Origin: a virus
DNA length: 45,814 bases
Strand: one strand, 5' to 3'
Virus record (IMG/VR): IMGVR_UViG_3300030430_003413
Coordinates: 1 to 45,814 of that record
The notes beneath the pieces are model-generated. The model saw only the letters and a program-made list of their open reading frames with translations. It ran no database searches and was not told the origin of the DNA. Below are positions 15,825-24,897 of the stretch, one piece after another. Numbering within the stretch: the stretch's first letter is position 1; every line of letters begins with the position of its first letter. Position numbers and translations under genes: made by a program.

Positions 15825-16301
15825 ATGAAAAAAATAAAAAGTAAAAAAATAAATGTGAGAAAGCAACTCAAAGTTGCTCTAGAAAACACCGCAGTGAGAT
15901 ATAAAAACACTGTTGGATTCAAGCCAACCCAACAGCAGGCCTATCACTGGTTTAAGGTAATCAATAGAGGACTCTTCAACGGGAGATTACCTATTGTGCC
16001 ATTACACATTAAAAAATTGCATAAGGATTGGGGTCGATGTGTGGCTAATTGGGACAATAGAAAAACACCAAAAGGAAAGTTCAATCAAAGAATTATTCCT
16101 TATCACATCGAGGTAGATTATTACATAGAGCTTCATTGCAAATTTCCTAAATGGAATGATTTCATAGAAACACTTGCACACGAGATGGTGCATCTATATC
16201 AAATGACTTGGCTAAAAGATCCATACTCTAACCATAACGCAAACTTTTTTGCCTGGAAAAATAAATTTAAAAATGCCGGCCTAAATCTTACTAGGTGTTA
16301 A
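15825..16301 (+). CDS. SprT-like zinc metalloprotease
   Basis: This is a 158-aa SprT/Spartan-type domain protein. HEMVH (119-123) is the HExxH zinc site, with a further His at 137 (SNHNANFF) and the downstream FFAWKNKF helix typical of the family. Eukaryotic Spartan degrades DNA-protein crosslinks; small SprT-like proteins are common in marine phages without a tested role. The C-terminal zinc ribbon of larger members is absent. It is a single plus-strand gene, divergent from the uvsW operon, and overlaps the convergent GT42-like gene by 21 bp. Confidence 0.8.
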   Translation: MKKIKSKKINVRKQLKVALENTAVRYKNTVGFKPTQQQAYHWFKVINRGLFNGRLPIVPLHIKKLHKDWGRCVANWDNRKTPKGKFNQRIIPYHIEVDYYIELHCKFPKWNDFIETLAHEMVHLYQMTWLKDPYSNHNANFFAWKNKFKNAGLNLTRC

Positions 16302-17036
16302 TTCTTTATCTAACTCATCATAACTGATTACACGAGTGTTTCCGAGATCAGTTCCAGTTTGTAGGTGATGTAGATATTCAGGTGGGTCGTCATGTACCAC
16401 AGTAAATTTTACATAGGGTCTCATTTTAATCATGTCCCTGAACTGTTTTAGCCATCCATCCATGATGGAGTCACCGTTCCTTTCACCATATAAATTTGTA
16501 TCCTGATAGATGTTGTTAAGCTGTCCCTTTCCATACTCTCTGAAATCATATCCAATTAGATATATGTTCCGATGTCCATGCACCCCAGCGGTCCAAAACG
16601 CTTGATTGCCTGATATCCAGTGTGGATTGTTTGGTATAAGATGTATCATACCTTTTGCGTGTTTCCTGTTTACCTCCAATGAAGGCGCATAGTGGATGGT
16701 CTTTCTGCCAACATTGTCCAAACACATTTGTGCTGACATTTTTGCATCTACACTAAAAATAAAGTCGGGCATAAAATCTCTATACAAGGCGTTGCACCCG
16801 TAAGTCTGACCATGTTTTTTCAGTCTGTGTAGATCAAAGCCTTTACGTGAAGGGCCGTTCCCAATACAATAAGCGTTACCCCTCGGCACTGCTTTTACTT
16901 TGTCTTCATAAAACACCTTTTCTTGAATGCGTTTTCCTTTACGGATTATAGTATTGACAATTATCTCTTCACCTTTGTATGGAGTAAATTCTATAGGGAG
17001 AACTTCGTTTCTTTTATTAACGCTAAATGTTGCCAT
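16281..17036 (-). CDS. GT42/DUF115-like putative glycosyltransferase
   Basis: This is a 251-aa protein. IGNGPSRKGFDL (58-69), then YGCNALYRDF, WISGNQAFWTA (about 141-150) and IYLIGYDF (158-165) follow the order of GT42 sialyltransferases (GNGPS, a C/R-N-x-F-Y segment, SG-x-x-A, LSGIDF) and of related DUF115 proteins. This suggests a CMP- or NDP-sugar binding fold. Sugar and acceptor are unknown, and activity cannot be claimed. It is the last gene of the minus-strand glycan operon; its ATG overlaps the stop of the preceding gene (TAATG). Confidence 0.5.
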   Translation of the reverse strand: MATFSVNKRNEVLPIEFTPYKGEEIIVNTIIRKGKRIQEKVFYEDKVKAVPRGNAYCIGNGPSRKGFDLHRLKKHGQTYGCNALYRDFMPDFIFSVDAKMSAQMCLDNVGRKTIHYAPSLEVNRKHAKGMIHLIPNNPHWISGNQAFWTAGVHGHRNIYLIGYDFREYGKGQLNNIYQDTNLYGERNGDSIMDGWLKQFRDMIKMRPYVKFTVVHDDPPEYLHHLQTGTDLGNTRVISYDELDKELTPSKI

Positions 17037-17905
17037 TAATATTTCTCCTCAATTCTCTTTTTTATCCTCTTCCACGGTATCCCTTGTTCTATTTCATCGG
17101 GCCACCACTCGGTATATGCCAGTTTATTTGCCCATTGTTGTCTATCAGGCATTTTTGGACTGTTTATGTTTTCAAAGTTTGTGTTTCCTATGTCATAGCT
17201 TAAACTTGCTTCTGACACATAAACGGGTATACCGTTTATAGCCGCAGTCATGGCAGGATTACTTGAGTAACTCACCAATGCCCATGCTGATTTAAGCCTT
17301 TCTGTTAGGTCAGTGTCATCGTATGTTTTATTATCTCTTTGTGGCGATACTATTCTCACATTATTAAACTTTCGAAGATCAAGCGTCACGTGATTCCTTG
17401 GGTGGGGTCGGATCACAATCGGCTTATCAGTATATTTTCTTATACCTATAATTTGTTGTTCAAACCATTTTGACATAGGTGGATTGTTCCGCCATTGATG
17501 GCTGTTTGTATGCTGACCACAGATAATAATGTCATTCCCTGTCTGACACCATGGCTTAAGATCGGTTCCAAATTTTTTCCAACGTTTATCATCAGCATCT
17601 TGATTGGCAAAATCCGCTTCTCTGTTGACGCCATTTATTCCCATCTTCCAAGTTTCATTTCGTTTGATCCCACCAACTTCTATTACAATTACAGGTTTGT
17701 TTATTCTTCTGTAACGTTCCCATATATCCTTATATTTTCTCATTCGTCCCTGCCATAGAACGCTCCAAATCACGGCTACATCTCCGTCTGGCAACTGCTG
17801 ATTTTCAAACACTTGTTCACCTGAGGCACGTAGAGATTTTATAAATTTAGCAAAAACTTCTTTCGAATTCAAAGGTCCGTGTGCTGGCCAAATCTCTATT
17901 TTCAT
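17036..17905 (-). CDS. Capsule-synthesis-type GT-B-like glycosyltransferase, paralogue 2 of 5
   Basis: This is a 289-aa protein. It keeps RPHP in DKPIVIRPHPRNH and the block AWALVSYSSNPAMTAAINGI with PVYVSE following, then an I-N-S-P block and QQWANKLAYTEW. In the N-terminal half, VIWSVLWQGR and VIVIEVGGI are probable strands of the first Rossmann domain. It belongs to the same family as the proteins at 829, 20572, 21545 and 24872. TAATG overlaps on both sides couple it to the GT-A and GT42-like genes, which suggests stepwise assembly of one glycan. Confidence 0.55.
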   Translation of the reverse strand: MKIEIWPAHGPLNSKEVFAKFIKSLRASGEQVFENQQLPDGDVAVIWSVLWQGRMRKYKDIWERYRRINKPVIVIEVGGIKRNETWKMGINGVNREADFANQDADDKRWKKFGTDLKPWCQTGNDIIICGQHTNSHQWRNNPPMSKWFEQQIIGIRKYTDKPIVIRPHPRNHVTLDLRKFNNVRIVSPQRDNKTYDDTDLTERLKSAWALVSYSSNPAMTAAINGIPVYVSEASLSYDIGNTNFENINSPKMPDRQQWANKLAYTEWWPDEIEQGIPWKRIKKRIEEKY

Positions 17906-18825
17906 TAATTTCCTTGTTTGCCTTTTTCAACTTTGCTTACAATATCTTCGGCCTGTTTAGGATCAAATTTTATTCCACCAAAAGGATCGTAGTTTTCAAC
18001 GTTTTTCCAATAGTCCTGTTTGCGTTCACTTCGTAAATCGGATCTTGAACTTTTGCCTTTAATTTTTCTTTTACCTTTCATGTGATCGATGTAGTCTCCT
18101 AGAACACTATTAATAAAGACATGGTGTCCTTTTGCACCTGCTCCTTTACCTATGTCAACACCTTCATTAGGTGCTACTCTTTTAAGTATCTGCCAAAATA
18201 GATAACTGTCGTGCCATTCCAACTCTTTAAATATCGTTTTGTTTTTATAAAGACCAGTCCATGCATCCATGAATTGATTCATCTGTGGATGCCGCCTATT
18301 GTAACATACCCAACCGCATTCTGGGTATTTCTCTCCCCTACCTAAAAAATTTACCAGTTTGTCTTTAGGTAGAAGTCCTATTACAAATTCCTTGGTTATT
18401 GGCCTAAAAGTGTATGTGTCAGCATCTAGCCATAACACGTAATCAGTATCAATGTTTTTAATTGCATGATCTACTGCAAAAGTCTTATGACTAAAACGCA
18501 CCGCGTCCCATAGGTAACTGCCTTTGCCCTTGTCATTTTTACCTGCGGCTGGTAGACGTCTTACACCTCCAGGTATTTCGGCTGTTTCCCCATTGGCAAC
18601 AGGGTCGTCTTTGTATTTTTGTTTGAATGCAACGAGATCCGGATTAACTTTTTCTATGTTTACAAATTTAACTTTTTGATGCTTGAAATCTGGCATGGTA
18701 CCCTCGTAATAGGCATGTAGAACAACATCATCTGGCCAATATTGCACGTGGCTTTCTAACATTCTTCTGGCATACGCTGTCCATCTGTTAGGTGGAAATG
18801 TGGTTACTACTGCTAAAGTTGTCAT
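17905..18825 (-). CDS. GT-A-type glycosyltransferase
   Basis: This is a 306-aa protein. YVLWLDADTYTF (about 129-140) has the D-x-D metal and nucleotide-sugar motif (D134, D136), and GWVCYNRRHPQMNQF with WHDSYLFWQIL fits the acceptor side of GT-A folds. The C-terminus (about 250-306) is very basic and charged, possibly for membrane or complex contact. It shares a 4-bp ATGA overlap with asnB. It probably adds one sugar to the glycan made by this operon. Confidence 0.75.
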   Translation of the reverse strand: MTTLAVVTTFPPNRWTAYARRMLESHVQYWPDDVVLHAYYEGTMPDFKHQKVKFVNIEKVNPDLVAFKQKYKDDPVANGETAEIPGGVRRLPAAGKNDKGKGSYLWDAVRFSHKTFAVDHAIKNIDTDYVLWLDADTYTFRPITKEFVIGLLPKDKLVNFLGRGEKYPECGWVCYNRRHPQMNQFMDAWTGLYKNKTIFKELEWHDSYLFWQILKRVAPNEGVDIGKGAGAKGHHVFINSVLGDYIDHMKGKRKIKGKSSRSDLRSERKQDYWKNVENYDPFGGIKFDPKQAEDIVSKVEKGKQGN

Positions 18826-20567
18826 GATGAATATTTAATGTTGTATTTTTCCTTCCAACTTTTATATGCCCATGCAGGAACTAAACTTTTATTCACTTTT
18901 GCATTCACTGTGATTGTATTCATTTTATTTTCTTTTCCTACGCTTTGCAAATAGAAATTTGTAAGTTCTTGGTCACTATTATTCTTCAACCAATGTCCTA
19001 TAGGTACGGTCCAACCTGTCTTATTTTTTTGTATTATTTCTTTAGGTAATATTTTTTTATATGCTATTTTGGTTAACATCTTGGTATCGTTATCTCGCGA
19101 TCCTATTTTATATTTTGTTGGAATATCTAGGCAATACTGCATGAACGTTTTTGACGCTAACGGAAATCTACCCTCCATGCTGTATGCCATTCCATATGTG
19201 TCATTCCTACTGAAAAATTCTGCAGGTACCTGTGTAACACAGTCTAATGCCATGTAAGATGCTGTTGGATCTTTGGCATTCCATAATTTATCTGAATAGC
19301 ATTTACTAAATTCATCCAAAAGAATTTCATCGGATAAAATATTTTCAGTCAATGGCACGGGTCTTTTAATTCTGTTAAGCCAATGTTTTAGTACATCAAT
19401 CCAACTGTTAAGCCTTACCCTACCTTGCAACATGTGTTTGTATTTTACATAACCTCCAAGTATTTCATCACCCATGTCACCTGACATTGTAATGACTATA
19501 TCTCTTTCTGCTAAAAATTTATTAGTGTAACAATAAAGCGATGAATTTGCTGTATAAACTGGTTGCTCACCGAAGTAAACTGAATTATCCCATGACTCCT
19601 TGATAATTTTAGGTGTTATTTCAACTTCGGTGTGCCTAAAATTTTCTCTCTCGGCTAACATCTTTGCCGCCTTTGCATCACTATTGAAGTCCTCATCGCT
19701 TATGACATCTGGACTAAATTTGTTTGTAAACGTCCTAAGTTCATTTTTAATTTTTCCTAGCTCATAAGCGACAACGCTGGAGTCTAATCCACCACTCAGA
19801 AAAACTCCAATCTGTCTTCTGCCAATCGAACAGCGACTAACTGCCTTTGCTAATTGCTCTCTAAATTCGTTTGGATCAAAGTCAACGTTACAATTTGGTT
19901 TGATATAAATCCTTTTAGTATTACTAATTTGTTTTTTTACAATGTCCCACACTATTGTTTCGCCAGGCAGTAATTTTTTTATGCCACTAAAAAGCGTGTT
20001 ACGTAAAGGGTTGAGTCCTGTCCTGCTTTGGAAACTTGCCGCGAGGTTATCTAATTTTCTTGAACCAGGGACTTTGTCCAACATGCCTTTAACTTCAGAG
20101 CCAAAAACTAAACCTTCTTGTATCTCAGCGTAGTACAATGGTTTAATACCAGCGTGATCTCTACTTAGAGTAATCGTATCTTTGTCTGGTTCGTAATAGG
20201 CAAACCCATGCATTGAATCCAGCTGATCAATAAACTTTAAGCCAAATGTATCTAGTCCCCATGCAAGTAATTCCGTGTCACATCCTGTTGTGTCTTTGAA
20301 TTTAGGATATTTTTCTTTCAGTTCAAAGTAGTTGAATATCTCACCGTTGTATATTAAGGTGTTTCCTTTTGGTGTCCTCCATGGTTGATATGACCTTTTA
20401 GGTTCTGCCATTATGCTCAAAAGATTATGTCCTAGGGTAACAGTGTGTCCTGCCTTAGATACGATTTCAATTTTTGACCCACCGTCCGGGCCTCTGTGTT
20501 TACAGGTGTGCATGTACTCATTTATGAAGTGTTGATCACTAGCAGTTATGCCGTATATTCCACACAT
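18822..20567 (-). CDS. asnB: Asparagine synthase-type glutamine amidotransferase (AsnB family)
   Basis: This is a 581-aa protein; E. coli AsnB is 554. The N-terminal class II amidotransferase starts MCGIYG with nucleophile Cys2, RGPDGG and LIYNGEIFNY. The synthase domain has the pyrophosphate loop SGGLDSS (258-264) and EIIQKNKTGWTVPIGHWL near the C-terminus. It transfers glutamine nitrogen to an adenylated carboxylate. In polysaccharide loci such enzymes are thought to amidate uronic acids rather than aspartate, which fits this setting. It lies between glycosyltransferase genes, 4 nt after the upstream stop. Confidence 0.9.
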   Translation of the reverse strand: MCGIYGITASDQHFINEYMHTCKHRGPDGGSKIEIVSKAGHTVTLGHNLLSIMAEPKRSYQPWRTPKGNTLIYNGEIFNYFELKEKYPKFKDTTGCDTELLAWGLDTFGLKFIDQLDSMHGFAYYEPDKDTITLSRDHAGIKPLYYAEIQEGLVFGSEVKGMLDKVPGSRKLDNLAASFQSRTGLNPLRNTLFSGIKKLLPGETIVWDIVKKQISNTKRIYIKPNCNVDFDPNEFREQLAKAVSRCSIGRRQIGVFLSGGLDSSVVAYELGKIKNELRTFTNKFSPDVISDEDFNSDAKAAKMLAERENFRHTEVEITPKIIKESWDNSVYFGEQPVYTANSSLYCYTNKFLAERDIVITMSGDMGDEILGGYVKYKHMLQGRVRLNSWIDVLKHWLNRIKRPVPLTENILSDEILLDEFSKCYSDKLWNAKDPTASYMALDCVTQVPAEFFSRNDTYGMAYSMEGRFPLASKTFMQYCLDIPTKYKIGSRDNDTKMLTKIAYKKILPKEIIQKNKTGWTVPIGHWLKNNSDQELTNFYLQSVGKENKMNTITVNAKVNKSLVPAWAYKSWKEKYNIKYSS

Positions 20568-20571
20568 ACGT

Positions 20572-21555
20572 TTATAATCCTAGTTTAGATTTGAATCTTT
20601 TATATACTGTGCCGTCTCTAATTTCTTTTATGCTCCACAGTTTGTAGCCTAGGTCATTTACCCATTGCGTACGATCTGGATATTCTGGAGATTCAATTTT
20701 ATTTAGGTCCTTGTTTGCTACTGGCCAACAAAGTGCAAGATCTGAGGTAACAAAGGTAGGGACTCCACGAACACAAGAGTCGACGCTGGCAGTACTATTG
20801 TGAGTAATAAAAGCATGACAATTATTTAATGCCTCCTGAAAGTGGAATCTATAGTGCTTTTTCTCGTCACCAACAAACTTCTTTTGTGTGTATTGTAATT
20901 CTATGTCGTCAGGCAGTTCTTTCCTACGCTCAAGAATATTTGATACATTGTTAGGATGTGGCCTTACAATGAACTTTCTGTTGGTAAGTGGCCTTAGTTT
21001 TTTGTACACATCATTGAACCAATCTATAGGATCAAGTTCATTCATGCTCCAGTTGTCTTTTGGTTGTAGTCCAAACAGTATAGGACTGTCAGTGGTTGAT
21101 TTCTTCCACGGTTCGTATTTCACATTGAATTTTTTTACTAGCATCTCCCAACGATCACTTGGACTGTTGTCAGAAAGGAAATTGCCATCGTTCATTGGTG
21201 TGTACAGTGATACCCTAAAATGATGATCCGGAGAAGTTGAAACGTTCCCAAAACTGGATAGCAGGCCTCCGTCAAAGGTAATCAGAGGGATCTTTTTTGC
21301 ACGACAGTTGTCTGCAAGTTCTCTACGTCTGCCTTTTGTGTGGTGCATTTGTTTGTCACCACCATAGCCAAACATGGCCGCCATTGGTGCAGTTGGCTCC
21401 ATCTCGCCTGCCACAGTTGGTCCAGATCGATGTTCATTAACGATAACTGCTTCGTCTCCGGCCGCTTGTATGCCTTCTTTGAGATGATATAGAAGATCAT
21501 AACTGTTCCCACGTCTACGATCTTTTACTGTCCTTCTGAAAATTTCAACTTTCAT
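20572..21555 (-). CDS. Capsule-synthesis-type GT-B-like glycosyltransferase, paralogue 3 of 5
   Basis: This is a 327-aa protein and the largest member of the family. It keeps RPHP in NRKFIVRPHPNN, then ALNNCHAFITHNSTASVDSC and VRGVP, IESPEYPDRTQW and a W-rich tail. The N-terminal half has a GGDKQMHHTKGRRRE loop and PLITFDGGLLSSFG. HNSTASVD followed by G-V-P strongly resembles the donor-binding site of capsule export and Kdo-transferase-like GT-B proteins. It begins inside the upstream gene (11-bp overlap), and the downstream neighbour is asnB. Confidence 0.6.
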   Translation of the reverse strand: MKVEIFRRTVKDRRRGNSYDLLYHLKEGIQAAGDEAVIVNEHRSGPTVAGEMEPTAPMAAMFGYGGDKQMHHTKGRRRELADNCRAKKIPLITFDGGLLSSFGNVSTSPDHHFRVSLYTPMNDGNFLSDNSPSDRWEMLVKKFNVKYEPWKKSTTDSPILFGLQPKDNWSMNELDPIDWFNDVYKKLRPLTNRKFIVRPHPNNVSNILERRKELPDDIELQYTQKKFVGDEKKHYRFHFQEALNNCHAFITHNSTASVDSCVRGVPTFVTSDLALCWPVANKDLNKIESPEYPDRTQWVNDLGYKLWSIKEIRDGTVYKRFKSKLGL

Positions 21556-22363
21556 TAATCATTCTCCATGCTGTGCCGTTCGACATTTCATCCATTGTCC
21601 AGTTATTATACGCTAGACTTGAAAACAATGCAACTCTATCTCCATATTTCGGGGATTCAATTTTACTGAAATCTGTTTCTGATATAGGGGCGGCGGCAGA
21701 ATTTTGTGGATCACAAAACACAGGTACACCCTCGGCCAAACTGGCTATCATTGTGTTTGAATTGTATGTAACCATCGCATGGTATTCATTCCAATTTATA
21801 TTGCCCTGATTTTTAGTTGGCCTATCAATCTTAACTGTTGCCCCAACATGATCGATGGCCACGGTTGGATTGTATGGTTTCTCCCGCACATCTATCGGTC
21901 TATCAGTATTTTCTTTGATAATTTTTAACGTGTTATCTAGCCAGTCTTCTGCACCAAAAAAATTAGCTATGGCGTTTGTTGGAGGCAGTACTAAAATTTT
22001 CCTTCCATTCTTTTTCCATGGTTTAATTTCTTGCTTAAAATATTTTTCATACCTGTCCGGTGATTTGTTTTGTAGCACGTTTTGGCAATGTTTATTTTTT
22101 GTTATCCTTAACCAATGTGGCCGATCATGAGCATTTGTGAAGTATCCGTGATCCATAAAATAAAAATCTTTTTTTTGTCTTTGACACCATTTGTAAACTT
22201 CTCCTGATCCTGCTAGGATCCCATACATGGTCAAATTTTCTTCTGGTAGTGTCTTAAGATCTCGGAATTGATATATTTTATTAGGTCCAGGTGTGCCCGT
22301 AACAAATGCCTCTACGTATCTTTGTGTTCTTGGCTTTGTGGTGTGTATGCCAGCTATGTTCAC
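21545..22363 (-). CDS. GT-B-like glycosyltransferase-related protein, paralogue 4 of 5, GTG start
   Basis: This is a 272-aa protein. Where other members have RPHP this one reads REKP, so the usual His is missing. The later block MVTYNSNTMIASLAEGVPVF and IESPKYGDRVALF are conserved. The N-terminal half (HGYFTNAHDRPHWLRITKNK, then SPDRYEKYF) matches the 24872 paralogue (WRICKNA, KSDRFEKF), defining a subfamily. The start codon is GTG, overlapping the TGA of the oxygenase gene (GTGA). It may use a different donor or be non-catalytic. Confidence 0.5.
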   Translation of the reverse strand: MNIAGIHTTKPRTQRYVEAFVTGTPGPNKIYQFRDLKTLPEENLTMYGILAGSGEVYKWCQRQKKDFYFMDHGYFTNAHDRPHWLRITKNKHCQNVLQNKSPDRYEKYFKQEIKPWKKNGRKILVLPPTNAIANFFGAEDWLDNTLKIIKENTDRPIDVREKPYNPTVAIDHVGATVKIDRPTKNQGNINWNEYHAMVTYNSNTMIASLAEGVPVFCDPQNSAAAPISETDFSKIESPKYGDRVALFSSLAYNNWTMDEMSNGTAWRMINES

Positions 22364-23115
22364 TTTCTAGTTTCCCTTACAGCAAACATTGAACGCCTAG
22401 CAACTTTATTGAATTCCGCAATTATGTTAACGCTTCTTCTATGCCTTACTGCATTTTTCCGAGCAGACACACTATGAATTGTGTTGGTGGAGTTATTACA
22501 AAACATTACAAAAGTGTTACGCTTGTATGGCACTGTCTTTACAATGTCTCCTGCTTTATCACCTACTGCCCGTCCTCCGTTTTTGTTAACTTCAGTGATG
22601 GTTGATGCCTGCCTGTGTAATTGAAAGTCACCACCTGTGCTAGTGTCATCTTCGTATGGCATGTACAGTAATCCAGCATAAATTTCTCTCGGGTTGTCAA
22701 TGTGCGGTGTTCTAGAGCTGAAGTCTACAGGTTTGTGCATGACAGTTTGGCAGTCACTGCCAATCTTATCTCCACCTTTGTCCCAACCACGTGGACTTAT
22801 TGTCTTATCAGCTTCTGCTATGTTTGGCATAAAATCACCAAAGATGTTTTTAACCTCATCATAAAATTTCGCCGACGTGTGATACTCTGCAAACTGGCGC
22901 CATGAATCTGATACAACATTAGGCTTCAGCATCTGATCAGATTTCAGTCTGTAGCATATTCCATTATCAAAAGGTTCTGTGCTAAGGAGTTGTTGTGTTG
23001 GCCATTCCTTTTCCAATTGGTTGTATATGTCTTCAGGTAATGCATCTTCTATCACTATGTGTGGATATGGATCCATTAGCAGTTTTGGTTGTTTGTGTAA
23101 TACAGATGTTGTCAT
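22360..23115 (-). CDS. 2-oxoglutarate/Fe(II)-dependent oxygenase
   Basis: This is a 251-aa protein. The iron triad is visible as H138-I-D140 (TPHIDNP) and H214 (NTIHSVS), followed by basic residues (about 225-227, RHRRSVNI) that would hold 2-oxoglutarate. GGDFQLHR and FVMFCNN complete the jelly-roll. Relatives hydroxylate proteins or small molecules; in this operon a sugar or its lipid/peptide carrier is a likely substrate. It shares ATGA and GTGA overlaps with the genes on both sides. Confidence 0.8.
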   Translation of the reverse strand: MTTSVLHKQPKLLMDPYPHIVIEDALPEDIYNQLEKEWPTQQLLSTEPFDNGICYRLKSDQMLKPNVVSDSWRQFAEYHTSAKFYDEVKNIFGDFMPNIAEADKTISPRGWDKGGDKIGSDCQTVMHKPVDFSSRTPHIDNPREIYAGLLYMPYEDDTSTGGDFQLHRQASTITEVNKNGGRAVGDKAGDIVKTVPYKRNTFVMFCNNSTNTIHSVSARKNAVRHRRSVNIIAEFNKVARRSMFAVRETRK

Positions 23116-24200
23116 TCTAGGTGCTCCATTATGTCTGGTATGTTTATTTTAAAATTTATCATATCACTAAATCTCTTTATGCCTTTTGGCTTTGCATTGT
23201 TTTGCCTCCTAATTTGAACCACATCTGCAAGATACAGCTTATGTTCTAGCCCTAAATTATGAGACAACAATGGATATACCTTTTTGTGTATCATGTTTTT
23301 ATCCTGTATTTCAAGCACTTTGGTTCCAGGCTGGCACCATAACAGGTTAGTGAGTCCTGCTCCATGAGCCGCCAACACGTGTGAGGCCTCTGCAAATGTT
23401 CTCATCTGATCTTTTATTGATAATTTTTCTAAAACAACGGTTTCCCATCCTTTAAGTTTTAATAATAATTCATCGGAGTTAACTAGTTTTCTAGAGGTTG
23501 CTCCTGGTCGGAGAACAACTATTTTTCTATGTTGTTTACTGCCTTTTAAATTTTTCAATCCTTTAAAGTGTCTTAGCCATGGTGCCAACGGTGGAGTGAT
23601 TATTCCGTCTCTGACGTTGCTCATGCTTGGCACTATAAGATGTTTGAACTGCCAAGTTTCACCCTTTGGCATCACAACTATTTTGACATCGGGAAAAAGT
23701 TCCTTGCAAACTTTTTCAAAATATGCACTATGGTTTGCCAGAATAAAACAGTACCTTGCAAAATTTGTTGACCACCTTTTTTCTAGCAATCTAAATTTGG
23801 ATATTACATCGATCCATATGTGCCATGGATTATTTTTACTGTCATCGTCTAGGGGTAGCCACACGTAAGTGTTGCTTTCATTAAAAGATTCTTTGACAGG
23901 TGGAAGATCTATATCCATGATTGTGTCCCAGGATCTCCATAACTTGTGACTTTTGTGTGGTTTGTGCCTGCTTTTGTGTGTAAGTTTCCAAACATGATCT
24001 GTAATAAGTTTTTTCTCTCTCGTAACCAGCAAGGGACAGGTATGCACTTTGCAGTCATGGAACTCCGCAACAAATGTTGGTAAACTTGAAAAGTGAGGGT
24101 CTATGCCTTCATGATAAGGCACAGTATAATTGTATTCTGGGTCAACTGTTTCCCATCTATCTAAGAAATACTTCAAGGATGATATATTTTTTACTGACAT
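23112..24200 (-). CDS. Glycosyltransferase family 61 (DUF563-like)
   Basis: This is a 362-aa protein. The C-terminal half has the GT61 signature: KIVVLRPGATSRKLVNSDEL, then a long helix, HVLAAHGAGLTNLLWCQPGT and KVLEIQ. The HGAGLTN loop is the family hallmark. It is the first gene of the minus-strand glycan operon (eight genes down to 16281) and is divergent from the plus-strand glycan operon across only 31 bp. GT61 enzymes transfer xylose, GlcNAc or other sugars; the substrate here is unknown. Confidence 0.8.
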   Translation of the reverse strand: MSVKNISSLKYFLDRWETVDPEYNYTVPYHEGIDPHFSSLPTFVAEFHDCKVHTCPLLVTREKKLITDHVWKLTHKSRHKPHKSHKLWRSWDTIMDIDLPPVKESFNESNTYVWLPLDDDSKNNPWHIWIDVISKFRLLEKRWSTNFARYCFILANHSAYFEKVCKELFPDVKIVVMPKGETWQFKHLIVPSMSNVRDGIITPPLAPWLRHFKGLKNLKGSKQHRKIVVLRPGATSRKLVNSDELLLKLKGWETVVLEKLSIKDQMRTFAEASHVLAAHGAGLTNLLWCQPGTKVLEIQDKNMIHKKVYPLLSHNLGLEHKLYLADVVQIRRQNNAKPKGIKRFSDMINFKINIPDIMEHLE

Positions 24201-24223
24201 TTTATTAATAATTATGTTATAAT
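24194..24223 (+). promoter_or_regulatory. Sigma70-type promoter for the plus-strand glycan operon
   Basis: CTGACA (24194-24199, 5 of 6 to consensus), an 18-bp spacer and a perfect TATAAT (24218-24223) end 8 nt before the ATG at 24232. The -35 element overlaps the start codon of the divergent GT61 gene, so both operons share a very compact control region. The leader would be only about 2 nt or none. Confidence 0.6.
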
Positions 24224-24231
24224 ACAGGACT

Positions 24232-24897
24232 ATGATTTTATTTTCTAATGGATGCAGTTTTCTAACAACTAGACCAAAAGACGGAGTTGATACCTATTGC
24301 ACAAAAATTTTAGCTGACAGTTATAACATGGCTCTATGCAACTACGCAATGGGCGGCCGAGGCAATGATAGGATTAGCTTTACCACAAAAGTATGGTTAG
24401 AAAGGCATAAGAGGGATAAGCACTTTGCAGTGATCGGTTGGTCCAGTCAAAATCGGAACGACTATGTAACAAACGATGGCCATAAAAAAGGGAGACCGCC
24501 CCAAACAGATTTAACTTGGAGAACATGGAAAACTTTGGATAACGTAAGTTTTATCAGAAGCAAACAAGGATATGACATAGAACAAAATTTAACAATGAGT
24601 TTTTTAGATAATGTGTTTGACTTACAAAACTATTTCGAAAGGAAAAGAATCCCTTATGTGATGTATAATTCGTTGCCAAATGATTTCAGCCAAAAGGGCA
24701 TCGGAGATTTCAAAATCATACGTGATGCAATTAACATGGACAGATTTTTTAGTCCAAATATTAGTCATTACGAATACATCATAGATAAAGGTCTTGTCAG
24801 TAGTCAATCAGATCCTCATCCGTCGGCGGAAGGACATAGACAGTGGGCTGAAAAATTGAAAGATTTCATAGATGCTAACAATTTACGCACCATTTAG
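24232..24897 (+). CDS. SGNH/GDSL-like hydrolase or acyltransferase, paralogue 2 of 3
   Basis: This is a 221-aa protein. SNGCSF (about 5-10) is block I, AMGGRGNDR (about 40-48) fits blocks II/III, and SDPHPSAEGHRQWAEKL is the block V Asp-His pair. Shared middle segments with the 1728 and 25681 paralogues include VIGW, R-x-TWK and a LQNYFERKRIPYVMYN helix-strand. It is the first gene of a five-gene plus-strand run. The likely role is esterase or acyltransferase on a glycan; the direction of the reaction cannot be told from sequence. Confidence 0.55.
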   Translation: MILFSNGCSFLTTRPKDGVDTYCTKILADSYNMALCNYAMGGRGNDRISFTTKVWLERHKRDKHFAVIGWSSQNRNDYVTNDGHKKGRPPQTDLTWRTWKTLDNVSFIRSKQGYDIEQNLTMSFLDNVFDLQNYFERKRIPYVMYNSLPNDFSQKGIGDFKIIRDAINMDRFFSPNISHYEYIIDKGLVSSQSDPHPSAEGHRQWAEKLKDFIDANNLRTI

